In this document: in pieces, positions 32,845 through 39,874 of the stretch | Numbering within the stretch: position 1 is the first letter of the stretch | How the letters are laid out: each line of letters starts with the position of its first letter | Source: Micromonospora sp. RHAY321 | Lineage (GTDB): Bacteria > Actinomycetota > Actinomycetes > Mycobacteriales > Micromonosporaceae | Length of the DNA: 64,000 nt | Direction: 5' to 3' | Assembly (NCBI RefSeq): GCF_023896955.1 | Contig: NZ_JAMHIW010000015.1 | Span: forward strand, 62,001 to 126,000 | Program-made: the position numbers and the translations under genes | The notes under the pieces: model-generated | Told to the model about the DNA's origin: nothing | What the model saw: the letters and a program-made list of their open reading frames with translations, nothing else | Database searches by the model: none

Positions 32845-33120
32845 TCAGGTGCCGGTGCGGCCCGGTCGGAGCCGGAAGGCGGGTCGGGCGTCGCCGAGTG
32901 GCAGGACCTTGACCCGTTGCTTGCCGGCGCGGACCGCGCCGACCGTGGCCAGGGCCCGGGCCAGCAGCAGCGCGGCGTCCCGGTCCTCGGCGTGCACGGT
33001 CTGCCGGCGTGGTTCGGGCGTGGTCGTCTCGTCGCGGAGTCGGTGGCCGTCGGCCCAGGCGGCGGCGATGTCCCCGTCTGCGACGGCGCGGATGTCGGTG
33101 CGAACGATCAGGAACCGCAT
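32845..33120 (-). CDS. Small hypothetical protein (91 aa)
   Basis: A soluble protein beginning MRFLIVRTDIRAVADGDIAA, with a middle segment DAALLLARALATVGAVRAG and a basic C-terminus. GGAG lies 7 nt before the ATG at 33120, so expression is plausible. No recognised domain, signal peptide or cysteine. Convergent with nudC. Unknown function. Confidence 0.6.
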   Translation of the reverse strand: MRFLIVRTDIRAVADGDIAAAWADGHRLRDETTTPEPRRQTVHAEDRDAALLLARALATVGAVRAGKQRVKVLPLGDARPAFRLRPGRTGT

Positions 33121-33276
33121 GAGGGTCTCCGGATGAACGGCGACGGATGAGCCAGTGTGGAAGTTCCACGTACTCGAAGGCCATGTTACGCCGCGTGTTC
33201 ATCTCAGCAACTGAAACGCGCCTATCGGTTTCGAGCCTCGTCTGATCGGCGGATGGCTGGTCAGCGGGGTCGGCGG

Positions 33277-33332
33277 CCGGTAACGCGACGGGGCCGCCGG
33301 CAGTACGCCGACGGCCCCGTTCCGGTTACCGG
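33277..33332 (-). terminator. Long hairpin after the DUF397 gene
   Basis: CCGGTAAC (33277-33284) pairs with GTTACCGG (33325-33332), enclosing a further GC-rich stem (ACGGGGCCG with CGGCCCCGT). It starts 1 nt beyond the DUF397 stop codon, so it most likely ends the XRE-DUF397 transcript. Confidence 0.7.
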
Positions 33333-33333
33333 A

Positions 33334-33573
33334 TCAGTTCAGATCGAACTGGCCCTTCTTGGCTCCGGTGATGAAGCCGAGCCATCCCGCCCGGTTGAAC
33401 AGCAGCACCGGGCCGCTCCGGTCCTTGCTGTCGCGCAGTGCGACAGCCGACGGCCCGGTGCCCAGCGGGGCGACCTCCACGCAGTTGGAGGTCTGGCTAC
33501 GCGTGCTGGTACGCCACGGGGCATCCGCCAGGTGGTGGGCGGGAACGGACGGCGTGTTGCGGATGTCGTTCAT
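33334..33573 (-). CDS. DUF397 protein, partner of the XRE regulator
   Basis: A 79-residue protein with the DUF397 signature: WRTSTRSQTSNCVEVAPLG, the ALRDSKDRSGPVLLF block and a final WLGFITGAKKGQFDL. DUF397 proteins in Streptomyces act as small partners of XRE/DUF5753 regulators in WhiJ-like developmental control. The ATG at 33573 has AGGAG at good spacing; an upstream in-frame start at 33621 would bury that site. It lies 72 nt downstream of the XRE gene on the same strand, so the two probably form an operon. Confidence 0.88.
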   Translation of the reverse strand: MNDIRNTPSVPAHHLADAPWRTSTRSQTSNCVEVAPLGTGPSAVALRDSKDRSGPVLLFNRAGWLGFITGAKKGQFDLN

Positions 33574-33645
33574 GGTTCGCTCCTGATGTGAACCGCTCCG
33601 ATGGGACGAGTGGTGCCGCACGCCCGACGGAGGGTCCCGCGTGGA

Positions 33646-34626
33646 TCACCGTTCCGTCAGCCGCCCCGAGGCCCGGCGGCGTTGGGTCGGCGCCGTTGTC
33701 GGCCCGAACGCCACTGTGGATGGGGGCGGCGCCTCGGTCAGCCGTCCCGTCGCCTCGATCAGCCAGGAGAGGGTGTCCGAGGCGTTCAGTGCCGCCGTGC
33801 ATAGCCACTCGAACACCACTTTATAGCGATTTAGTGCGATTGCCTCGGTCGACATGACGTCGGTGAACCCCCCTTCGATGGTCAGCGTCTCCGGATCGAG
33901 CGGATCGGCGAACCGGTAGAGGGAGAACGCGGTCGGCGGAAGGTACCAATGGCCGATCTGGGTGTCCCGCAGCAGCACGTGCAGCGTCACGTTCGGCAGA
34001 AGGGCCAGCTCGCAGAGCTGGACCAGTTGCTCGCGCAGCACCTCGGGTGGCCCGGCCCGACGGCCGAGGGCCGCCTCCTCCAGTACCGCCGTGTAGCGCG
34101 GCGCGTCGGGCTCGCGGGTCAGCAACGACTGGCGGGCCAGCCGCGCCTGCACCTCGGTCTCCGGCTCCTCGCCCGGCGCCGGCTCGCCAGCACCCTCGGC
34201 GACCTGACGGGCCGAGACGATCCGGACCTGGGCGTACCCCGGGGTCTGCAACAGCCCCGGCACCAGCACGGGGTTGTACTCGGAGATCTCCACGCAGCCC
34301 GCCTCCAGCTCGGCCCAGCCGCGCTGCTGCTGGGTCATCACCGGAAAGTTCTTCAGCCAGCCCCGCATGTCGCCGGCCTCGCCGGTGATCCCGAGCAGCT
34401 CCGTCCGCAGTGCCTCGTCGGCGCCGTAGAGGGTGAGCAGATCGGCGACATCCTGTGGGTCGGGTCGGCTGCGACCGTTCTCCAGACGGGACAGTTTGGA
34501 CGCGGAGGCCCAGCCGATCCGCTCGATGACCTGATCCCCGGTGAGGCCCGCGGCCTCGCGCAGGCGGCGCAGCTCTACGCCCAACCGGCGACGACGCAGG
34601 ATCGGGCTGGGTGCGGCAGGAGGCAC
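33646..34626 (-). CDS. XRE-family helix-turn-helix regulator with DUF5753 domain
   Basis: A 326-residue regulator. The HTH is at about residues 14-66 (LRREAAGLTGDQVIERIGW, then SKLSRLENGRSRPDPQDVADL). The rest is the DUF5753 ligand-binding-like domain, including WAELEAGCVEISEYNPVLVP and GLLQTPGYAQ. The GTG at 34626 has GAGGAC 3 nt upstream, and the coding sequence before it is not conserved-looking. A promoter on the minus strand is visible (CTGACC, 17-nt spacer, TACAGT near 34670). It pairs with the DUF397 gene and is divergent from the MFS exporter, which it may control. Confidence 0.85.
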   Translation of the reverse strand: MPPAAPSPILRRRRLGVELRRLREAAGLTGDQVIERIGWASASKLSRLENGRSRPDPQDVADLLTLYGADEALRTELLGITGEAGDMRGWLKNFPVMTQQQRGWAELEAGCVEISEYNPVLVPGLLQTPGYAQVRIVSARQVAEGAGEPAPGEEPETEVQARLARQSLLTREPDAPRYTAVLEEAALGRRAGPPEVLREQLVQLCELALLPNVTLHVLLRDTQIGHWYLPPTAFSLYRFADPLDPETLTIEGGFTDVMSTEAIALNRYKVVFEWLCTAALNASDTLSWLIEATGRLTEAPPPSTVAFGPTTAPTQRRRASGRLTER

Positions 34627-34754
34627 GGTGTCCTCTTTCCCGTCGACCGCCGCGGACGCGACGGTAACTGTATGAAATTCGGCCCCCACGGTCAGTATGG
34701 ACGGCGCGACCGGCGTCGGACGTTCCGGCGGGGGCGTGTCTTGCAGAAAAACAG

Positions 34755-34791
34755 GACCACGGGTACGCCGGAGGGCGGCGGACCCGTGGTC
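34755..34791 (+). promoter_or_regulatory. Leader hairpin upstream of the MFS gene
   Basis: Perfect 10-bp stem GACCACGGGT / ACCCGTGGTC with a 17-nt GC-rich loop, about 50 nt before the MFS start, preceded by the A-rich AGAAAAACA. It may be an attenuator or an mRNA-stability element; no U tract follows. Confidence 0.45.
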
Positions 34792-34843
34792 GCGGCCCCG
34801 TCGACCACGCTCACCCGCGTACGCCATCCCGCCGGAGGGACCC

Positions 34844-36148
34844 ATGCGCACCGTCCTGCGCCGACCCGACTTCCGCCTGCTCTTCGGCGGTCTGCTGGCC
34901 AGCATGACCGCCGAGTCGATCCTGCTGCTCGCGCTCGCCATCTGGGTCAAGGACCTGACCGGCTCCGACGGGCTCGCCGGCGCGACGATCTTCGCGGTCA
35001 TCGCCCCGATGACGCTGGCGCCGCTGGTCGGCTGGTTCGTCGACCGCTACCCGCGCCGGCCCTTCTTCGTGGCCGCGAACCTCGTCACCGCGGTGCTGCT
35101 CACCCCGTTGTTCACGGTCCGGGACTCCGGCGACGTCTGGCTCGTCTACCTGGTGGCCGCCCTGTACGGCCTGTCCTACATCACGCTCAGCGCCGCGCTC
35201 AGCGGGCTGATCCGGCAGTTGGTGCCGGTGGAGCTGCTGGCCGAGGCCAACGGCGTGCTGCAGACCGTACGACAGGGGCTGCGGCTGATCGGCCCGCTGG
35301 CCGGCGCGGCCCTCTACGCGGCGATCGGCGGGTGGGCCCTGGCCGGGATCGGGATGGTCGGCTTCCTGACCGCCGCGGCGGTGGTGGCCGCGCTGCCCAC
35401 CCCCCACCCGGCGCCGCCGACCGTGCGGCTGCGCTGGCCGGCCGAGCTGGGTGCCGGGCTGCGACACCTGGCCGGCGAGCCGGCCCTGCGCCGGGCACTG
35501 CTCGGCTACGGGCTCGGGTCGCTGGTGATGGGCTTCAGCGAGTCGCTCATCTTCGCCTACGTCGACCAGGGGCTGGACCGGGACGCCGCCTTCGTCGGCG
35601 TGCTGGTCACGGTGCAGGGCGTGGGCGGGCTGCTCGGTGGGCTCTGCTCGCCGACGCTGGTCCGCCGGCTCGGCGAGGTCGGCACGCTGGCCGCCGGGGT
35701 CGCGCTCTTCGGGCCGGCCGCGCTCGCGCTCGCGTACCCCGATCTGCGGCTCGGGTTCGCGGCGGTGCTGCTGGCCGGCGTCTCGCTTCCGCTGACCATG
35801 GTGGGCCTGCACACGCTGATCCAGCGGCGTACCCCACCGGGGCTGGTCGGCCGGGTGGCCGCGGCCACCGAGGCGGTGGTCAGCGGGCCACAGGCGTTCT
35901 CCATCGGCGCGGGCGCCCTGCTGGTCGGGTTCGTGGACTACCGGGCACTGTTCGCGCTGATCGGGGTTGCCACCATGGCCGCCGGCGGCTTCCTCTGGCG
36001 GGGCCGGCACCTGAGCGCGCCGTCCGGTGCCCGCCCACCCACGCCACCGACCCGCCCGACGCTCCCGGCGCTCCCGGCGCCCCGCCGCCCGGCCGACGAC
36101 GCCGACCGGCAGGTGGCGACCGGTACCCAGCGGCCACCGGGCCTGTGA
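34844..36148 (+). CDS. Major facilitator superfamily exporter
   Basis: A 434-residue MFS protein with about 12 hydrophobic segments, starting RTVLRRPDFRLLFGGLLASM. The loop 2-3 motif is DRYPRRPFF, and helix 5 contains NGVLQTVRQGLRLIGPLAG, as in drug- or macrolide-efflux-like (MFS_3/EntS-type) exporters. A proline-rich tail of about 50 residues follows the last helix. GGAGGGA (34833-34839) supports the ATG at 34844. Substrate unknown; it is divergent from the XRE regulator. Confidence 0.83.
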   Translation: MRTVLRRPDFRLLFGGLLASMTAESILLLALAIWVKDLTGSDGLAGATIFAVIAPMTLAPLVGWFVDRYPRRPFFVAANLVTAVLLTPLFTVRDSGDVWLVYLVAALYGLSYITLSAALSGLIRQLVPVELLAEANGVLQTVRQGLRLIGPLAGAALYAAIGGWALAGIGMVGFLTAAAVVAALPTPHPAPPTVRLRWPAELGAGLRHLAGEPALRRALLGYGLGSLVMGFSESLIFAYVDQGLDRDAAFVGVLVTVQGVGGLLGGLCSPTLVRRLGEVGTLAAGVALFGPAALALAYPDLRLGFAAVLLAGVSLPLTMVGLHTLIQRRTPPGLVGRVAAATEAVVSGPQAFSIGAGALLVGFVDYRALFALIGVATMAAGGFLWRGRHLSAPSGARPPTPPTRPTLPALPAPRRPADDADRQVATGTQRPPGL

Positions 36149-36161
36149 CGGACAGCGGACA

Positions 36162-36199
36162 CGACGAGCGGCCGCCCCACGCGGGGCGGCCGCTCGTCG
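36162..36199. terminator. Bidirectional hairpin between MFS and mycoredoxin genes
   Basis: Perfect 17-bp stem CGACGAGCGGCCGCCCC / GGGGCGGCCGCTCGTCG with loop ACGC, placed between convergent stop codons. Confidence 0.75.
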
Positions 36200-36213
36200 A
36201 TGGTGACCCGCCG

Positions 36214-36456
36214 TCAGGCGGTGAGGGTCGCCAGGTGCTGCTTGACCTGAGTGATCGAGGGGTTGGTCAGGGCGCTGCCGTCGGCGAAGCGCAGCGTCGG
36301 CACCGTCTGGTTGCCGCCGTTGACGCTCATCACGAACTCCGCGGCCTTCGGGTCCTGCTCGATGTCGACCACCTCGTACCCGATGCCCTCCCGGTCGAGC
36401 TGCGACTTCAGCCGGTGGCAGTAGCCGCACCAGGGGGTGGAATACATCGTCAACAT
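36214..36456 (-). CDS. mrx1: Mycoredoxin (glutaredoxin-like)
   Basis: An 80-residue glutaredoxin-fold protein with active site CGYC (C10, C13) in MYSTPWCGYCHRL, cis-proline motif QTVPTLRF and DGSALTNPS at the C-terminal side. This matches mycoredoxin-1, which reduces mycothiol mixed disulfides. A long purine-rich ribosome site (GGAGGAG...GGAGGA) precedes the ATG at 36456. It is divergent from uvrD2, its neighbour in mycobacteria too. With mshB it shows the strain uses mycothiol. Confidence 0.88.
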   Translation of the reverse strand: MLTMYSTPWCGYCHRLKSQLDREGIGYEVVDIEQDPKAAEFVMSVNGGNQTVPTLRFADGSALTNPSITQVKQHLATLTA

Positions 36457-36547
36457 GCGGATCCTCCAACTCCTCCGGCCGCCGGCTTGCGGATCAAGCC
36501 GAGGCTGTTCGCTGCAACGTCCGGGGTAGCTGAGATGATTCCTGGTT

Positions 36548-38713
36548 GTGGTGGTTCACTCAGCGTCGGAACGCGTGCTCGCCGGGCTGGACCCGGAGCA
36601 ACGCTCCGCCGTGACCGCACCCGCCGGCCCGGTCTGCATCCTGGCCGGCGCCGGCACCGGCAAGACCCGCGCGATCACCTCCCGGATCGCCCATCGGGTG
36701 CTCTCCGGTGAGATCTCCCCCCGGCACGTGCTCGCGGTCACCTTCACCGCCCGGGCGGCCGCCGAGATGCGACACCGGATCTCCCTGCTCGGGGTGCACG
36801 GTGTGCAGGCGCGGACGTTCCACGCCGCCGCACTGCGTCAGGTGCGCTACTTCGCTCCCCGGCTGCTGGCCGGCCGGGCCATGCCCGAGCTGCTGGACAG
36901 CAAGGTGCGCCTGGTCACCCTCGCCGCCGCCCGGGTGGGCCTGCGTACCGACCGGGCCGCCGCGCGCGACCTCGCCGGCGAGATCGAGTGGGCCAAGTCG
37001 TCGCTGGTCGAGCCGGGCGAATACGTGGTGGCGGCGGCACGGGCGCTGCGCGACACCCCGCACGAGCCGGCGAAGGTGGCCGACGTGTTCGCCGCGTACG
37101 AGCAGCTCAAGCGCTCCAACGGCGTGATCGACTTCGAGGACATGCTGCGCGCCGCGGTGTGGGGCATCGAGGAGCATTCGGACGTCGGCGAGCAGGTCCG
37201 TGGCCAGTACCGGCATTTCGTGGTCGACGAGTACCAGGACGTCAACCCACTCCAGCAGCGGTTGCTGGACGCCTGGCTGGCCGGCCGGAACGACCTGACC
37301 GTGGTCGGTGACGCCAGCCAGACGATCTACTCGTTCACCGGGGCGACCTCGGCATATCTGGTCGACTTCCCGCGCCGGCACCGCGGCGCCACCGTGGTCC
37401 GGCTGGTCCGCGACTACCGCTCCACCCCGCAGGTGGTCGGGCTGGCCAACGCGGTGATCTCCCAGGCTCGGGGCACCGAGGCGCGGCTGCGACTGGAGTT
37501 GAGCGGGCAGCGCCCGCCCGGTCCCGAGCCGGACCTGCGGATCTTCACCGACGAGCCGGCCGAGGCGAACGCGGTGGCCGCCCGCTGCCGGACGTTGATC
37601 GACTCGGGCACGCCGGCGAAGGAGATCGCCGTCCTGTTCCGGACCAACGCGCAGTCCGAGGCGTACGAGAAGGCGCTCACCGAGGCCGAGGTGCCGTACG
37701 TGGTGCAGGGCGCGGAGCGGTTCTTCGAGCGGACCGAGGTGCGCCAGGCGATGGTCGCGTTGCGCGCCGCCACCCGGTCGATCCCGGGTGAGACCCCCCT
37801 GCCGGCCGCCGTCGTCGAGGCGCTCACCGCGGTCGGCTGGGCCCCGGACGCGCCCCCGGCCGGCGGTGCCGCCCGCGAGCGGTGGGAGGCGTTGGCCGCG
37901 CTGGTCCAGCTCGCCGAGGAGTACGCGGCCACCCCCGAGGTGCTGCCGATCGGCGAGGCGGCGTCGGTGGAGCGCGCGGTCACCCTGTCCGACTTCACCG
38001 AGGAGCTGGCCCGCCGGGCCGCCCAGCAGCACGTGCCGACGGTGGACGGGGTGACACTGGCGTCCCTGCACTCGGCCAAGGGGCTGGAGTGGGACGCGGT
38101 CTTCCTGGTCGGGCTCGCCGAGGGCACCCTGCCCACCACGTACGCCAAGACCGTCGAGCAGGTCGAGGAGGAGCGCCGGCTGCTCTACGTCGGGATCACC
38201 CGGGCCCGGCAGTGGCTCTGGCTGTCGTACGCCGCCGCGCGCTCGCCGGGCGGACGTGCCCGGCGGCCGTCGCGGTTCCTGCCCCAGCTGGACCGCTCCG
38301 GTGGGACCGAACGGGCTGGCTCCGGTACCGGCCCGGCCCGGCGGCCCGAACGGCGCCGGACCCAGATCGTCTCCTGCCGGATCTGCGGGGCCACGCTGCT
38401 CGCCGGCCCGGACCGGAAGCTGGGCCGCTGTCCCACCTGCCCGTCCGATATAGACGATGAGCTGCACGAACGCCTGCGGGAGTGGCGTCAGCGGGTGGCC
38501 GGTGCGCAGAAGGTGCCCGCGTACGTGGTCTTCACGGACGCCACGCTGACAGCGCTGGCCGAGCGGCGGCCGGGCCGGCCGGAGGAGCTGATCGCCATCG
38601 CCGGCATCGGCCCCCGCAAGTTGGGCCTCTACGGCGAGTCGGTTCTGGCGCTGGTGGGCGGCGCGGGGGTGGACGACGTCTGCCCGGAGAAAACTTTCGA
38701 AATCTCGTCGTAA
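36548..38713 (+). CDS. uvrD2: UvrD2-like superfamily I DNA helicase with HRDC domain
   Basis: A 721-residue 3'-5' helicase. Walker A LAGAGTGKTRAIT near residue 34, TFHAAALRQVRYF, Walker B VVDEYQDVNPLQQ near 228, GDASQTIYSFTGA, LHSAKGLEWDAVFLVGL and VGITRARQWLW cover the UvrD motor. A four-cysteine motif (SCRICGATLL ... RCPTCPSD) near residues 615-640 and a C-terminal HRDC domain identify UvrD2. Likely role: DNA repair or replication restart. The start at 36548 is GTG. Its stop codon overlaps the AT-rich element of the whiB7 promoter. Confidence 0.9.
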   Translation: MVVHSASERVLAGLDPEQRSAVTAPAGPVCILAGAGTGKTRAITSRIAHRVLSGEISPRHVLAVTFTARAAAEMRHRISLLGVHGVQARTFHAAALRQVRYFAPRLLAGRAMPELLDSKVRLVTLAAARVGLRTDRAAARDLAGEIEWAKSSLVEPGEYVVAAARALRDTPHEPAKVADVFAAYEQLKRSNGVIDFEDMLRAAVWGIEEHSDVGEQVRGQYRHFVVDEYQDVNPLQQRLLDAWLAGRNDLTVVGDASQTIYSFTGATSAYLVDFPRRHRGATVVRLVRDYRSTPQVVGLANAVISQARGTEARLRLELSGQRPPGPEPDLRIFTDEPAEANAVAARCRTLIDSGTPAKEIAVLFRTNAQSEAYEKALTEAEVPYVVQGAERFFERTEVRQAMVALRAATRSIPGETPLPAAVVEALTAVGWAPDAPPAGGAARERWEALAALVQLAEEYAATPEVLPIGEAASVERAVTLSDFTEELARRAAQQHVPTVDGVTLASLHSAKGLEWDAVFLVGLAEGTLPTTYAKTVEQVEEERRLLYVGITRARQWLWLSYAAARSPGGRARRPSRFLPQLDRSGGTERAGSGTGPARRPERRRTQIVSCRICGATLLAGPDRKLGRCPTCPSDIDDELHERLREWRQRVAGAQKVPAYVVFTDATLTALAERRPGRPEELIAIAGIGPRKLGLYGESVLALVGGAGVDDVCPEKTFEISS

Positions 38714-38749
38714 ATTCGTTTGCCCTCGCCCCGGCGCGAGGAATAGCCT
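38711..38749 (+). promoter_or_regulatory. whiB7 promoter with upstream AT-rich element
   Basis: TAAATT (38711-38716), then TTGCCC (38720-38725) as -35, an 18-nt spacer and TAGCCT (38744-38749) as -10. WhiB7 family members activate with sigma A by binding an AT-rich stretch just upstream of the -35 box; this arrangement fits autoactivation. The AT element includes the uvrD2 stop codon. Confidence 0.55.
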
Positions 38750-38834
38750 CAGGACACACCACGCGAGCGGCGCCATTCCGGCTGCTCACGAGGTTGGTCC
38801 AGTCGATTCGAGGAACGTGAGGGAGGTGGCACCC

Positions 38835-39074
38835 GTGAAGATCTTCACCTATGAGCGTCTGGCGGCGATGCCCGCTGCCCACGCTCCGCTGTCGGCTGTC
38901 CGGGTGGCCCTCACGGCCCCACGACCGTCGGTTCCGCAGGTGCACCAGGTTCAGGCCGAGCTGACCCTGACCGTCGGAGTCAACGGGACCAGTGGCATCA
39001 CGGGCAAGGGCATTCAGGGCGCCAAGAAGCGCATGGATGTCCGCGGCGTTCCACCTCGAGGTAGACCGGTCTGA
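38835..39074 (+). CDS. Upstream leader ORF of whiB7 (79 codons)
   Basis: GTG at 38835 has GGGAGG 8 nt upstream. The predicted peptide starts KIFTYERLAAMPAAHAP and ends MDVRGVPPRGRPV, with no known domain. Translation of an upstream ORF controls transcription of whiB7/wblC genes in other actinobacteria. Here the reading frame runs through an antiterminator segment (39040-39060), and its TGA (39072-39074) lies in the left arm of a small hairpin, so it is probably a sensing device rather than a structural protein. A start at GTG 38817 is also possible. Confidence 0.6.
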   Translation: MKIFTYERLAAMPAAHAPLSAVRVALTAPRPSVPQVHQVQAELTLTVGVNGTSGITGKGIQGAKKRMDVRGVPPRGRPV

Positions 39075-39141
39075 CCATCAGACACCGGCTCACCTCGAGG
39101 CCGCGGAACCCGCTTACCGGGATCCGCGGCCTCAGTTTTTT
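39040..39141 (+). promoter_or_regulatory. whiB7 transcription attenuator: antiterminator, pause hairpin, intrinsic terminator
   Basis: Terminator: perfect 11-bp stem GAGGCCGCGGA (39097-39107) / TCCGCGGCCTC (39123-39133) followed by six T (39136-39141). Pause hairpin: GTCTGA (39069-39074) / TCAGAC (39078-39083). Competing antiterminator: TCCGCGGC at 39040-39047 is identical to the terminator's right arm and can pair with 39100-39107 instead, extended by CCTCGAGG (39053-39060) with CCTCGAGG (39093-39100). The terminator and antiterminator are mutually exclusive, as required for ribosome-controlled attenuation. Confidence 0.8.
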
Positions 39142-39206
39142 GCCCCGCCGAAGTACGTCGGAATGCGATCCACGAGATCGAAGTGTGAGAGAGAGGTGAC
39201 CGGGCG

Positions 39207-39572
39207 ATGAGTCTGGCGTTGGCCCCCATCGACGTGAGCGTCGAGATGGAGGCGAACCTGCCCTGCCGGAAGTTCGACCCCGACCTGTGGTTCTCGGACT
39301 CGCCTGCACAGCTCGAGCTGGCCAAGTCGCTCTGCGGGGACTGCCCGCTGCGCGTCGAGTGCCTGGCCGGAGCGGTGGAGCGAGCGGAGCCGTGGGGCGT
39401 CTGGGGCGGCGAGATCTTCGAGCGTGGCGCGGTCGTCCCGCGCAAGCGGCCCCGTGGCCGTCCGCGCAAGGAGGACGTCGCCCGTGACGCCGAGCTGCGG
39501 GTCGAGGCCGAGGCACGCCTGGCGGCCAGTGGGCTGTCCGAGGTGCGTGGCGCGGTCCGGTTGGCGGCCTGA
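39207..39572 (+). CDS. whiB7: WhiB7-type iron-sulfur transcription factor
   Basis: A 121-residue Wbl protein with the 4Fe-4S ligands C20, C43, C46 and C52, the GVWGGE turn that contacts sigma A, and a C-terminal AT-hook (RPRGRPRKED) characteristic of WhiB7/WblC. This regulator activates intrinsic antibiotic resistance genes during translation stress. AGAGAGGTGACC precedes the ATG at 39207. About 450 nt of leader with an upstream ORF and terminator lies before it. The location next to uvrD2 matches mycobacteria. Confidence 0.93.
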   Translation: MSLALAPIDVSVEMEANLPCRKFDPDLWFSDSPAQLELAKSLCGDCPLRVECLAGAVERAEPWGVWGGEIFERGAVVPRKRPRGRPRKEDVARDAELRVEAEARLAASGLSEVRGAVRLAA

Positions 39573-39660
39573 CATGTTCCCGATCCGTACCAACTACGCC
39601 GGTGTCACACCGGCAGCGAGTGAGAAGACGATGCTGCACGTACCGACTGGAGCCTTCGAG

Positions 39661-39810
39661 ATGCAACTACTCCACGAAGCGTTGTCGAGGGCTCGAATGC
39701 GCCGGCCTCAGGCCGGTCGTACCACCACGAGCACTGAGGCAACCCGTTCCGCCCGTACCGTCGCCATGAACAGCCGTAACCAGTCGGCGCGCGACCTGGG
39801 CGTTCTCTAG
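39661..39810 (+). CDS. Possible basic microprotein downstream of whiB7 (49 aa)
   Basis: Starts MQLLHEALSRARMRRPQ and is rich in Arg, Ser and Thr. GGAG (39649-39652) lies 8 nt before the ATG. A longer in-frame start at 39574, 1 nt after the whiB7 stop, would give 78 residues. A 7-bp hairpin (GCCGGTG-TCA-CACCGGC, 39598-39614) lies between. Unknown function, and coding status is uncertain. Confidence 0.45.
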   Translation: MQLLHEALSRARMRRPQAGRTTTSTEATRSARTVAMNSRNQSARDLGVL

Positions 39811-39824
39811 TACCAACCCACGAA

Positions 39825-39855
39825 GAAGGGCGGGTGCCACCGGCACCCGCCCTTC
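39825..39855. terminator. Bidirectional hairpin terminator
   Basis: Perfect 14-bp stem GAAGGGCGGGTGCC / GGCACCCGCCCTTC with loop ACC, between the whiB7-side genes and the convergent UbiB-kinase gene. Confidence 0.8.
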
Positions 39856-39874
39856 GCGGCGTGAGAGGCGGTGC

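Noticed and set aside
39424..39810. A 128-codon frame overlapping the whiB7 3' half
   Set aside because: The first half is an out-of-frame shadow of whiB7; only the part from 39661 has a plausible ribosome site.
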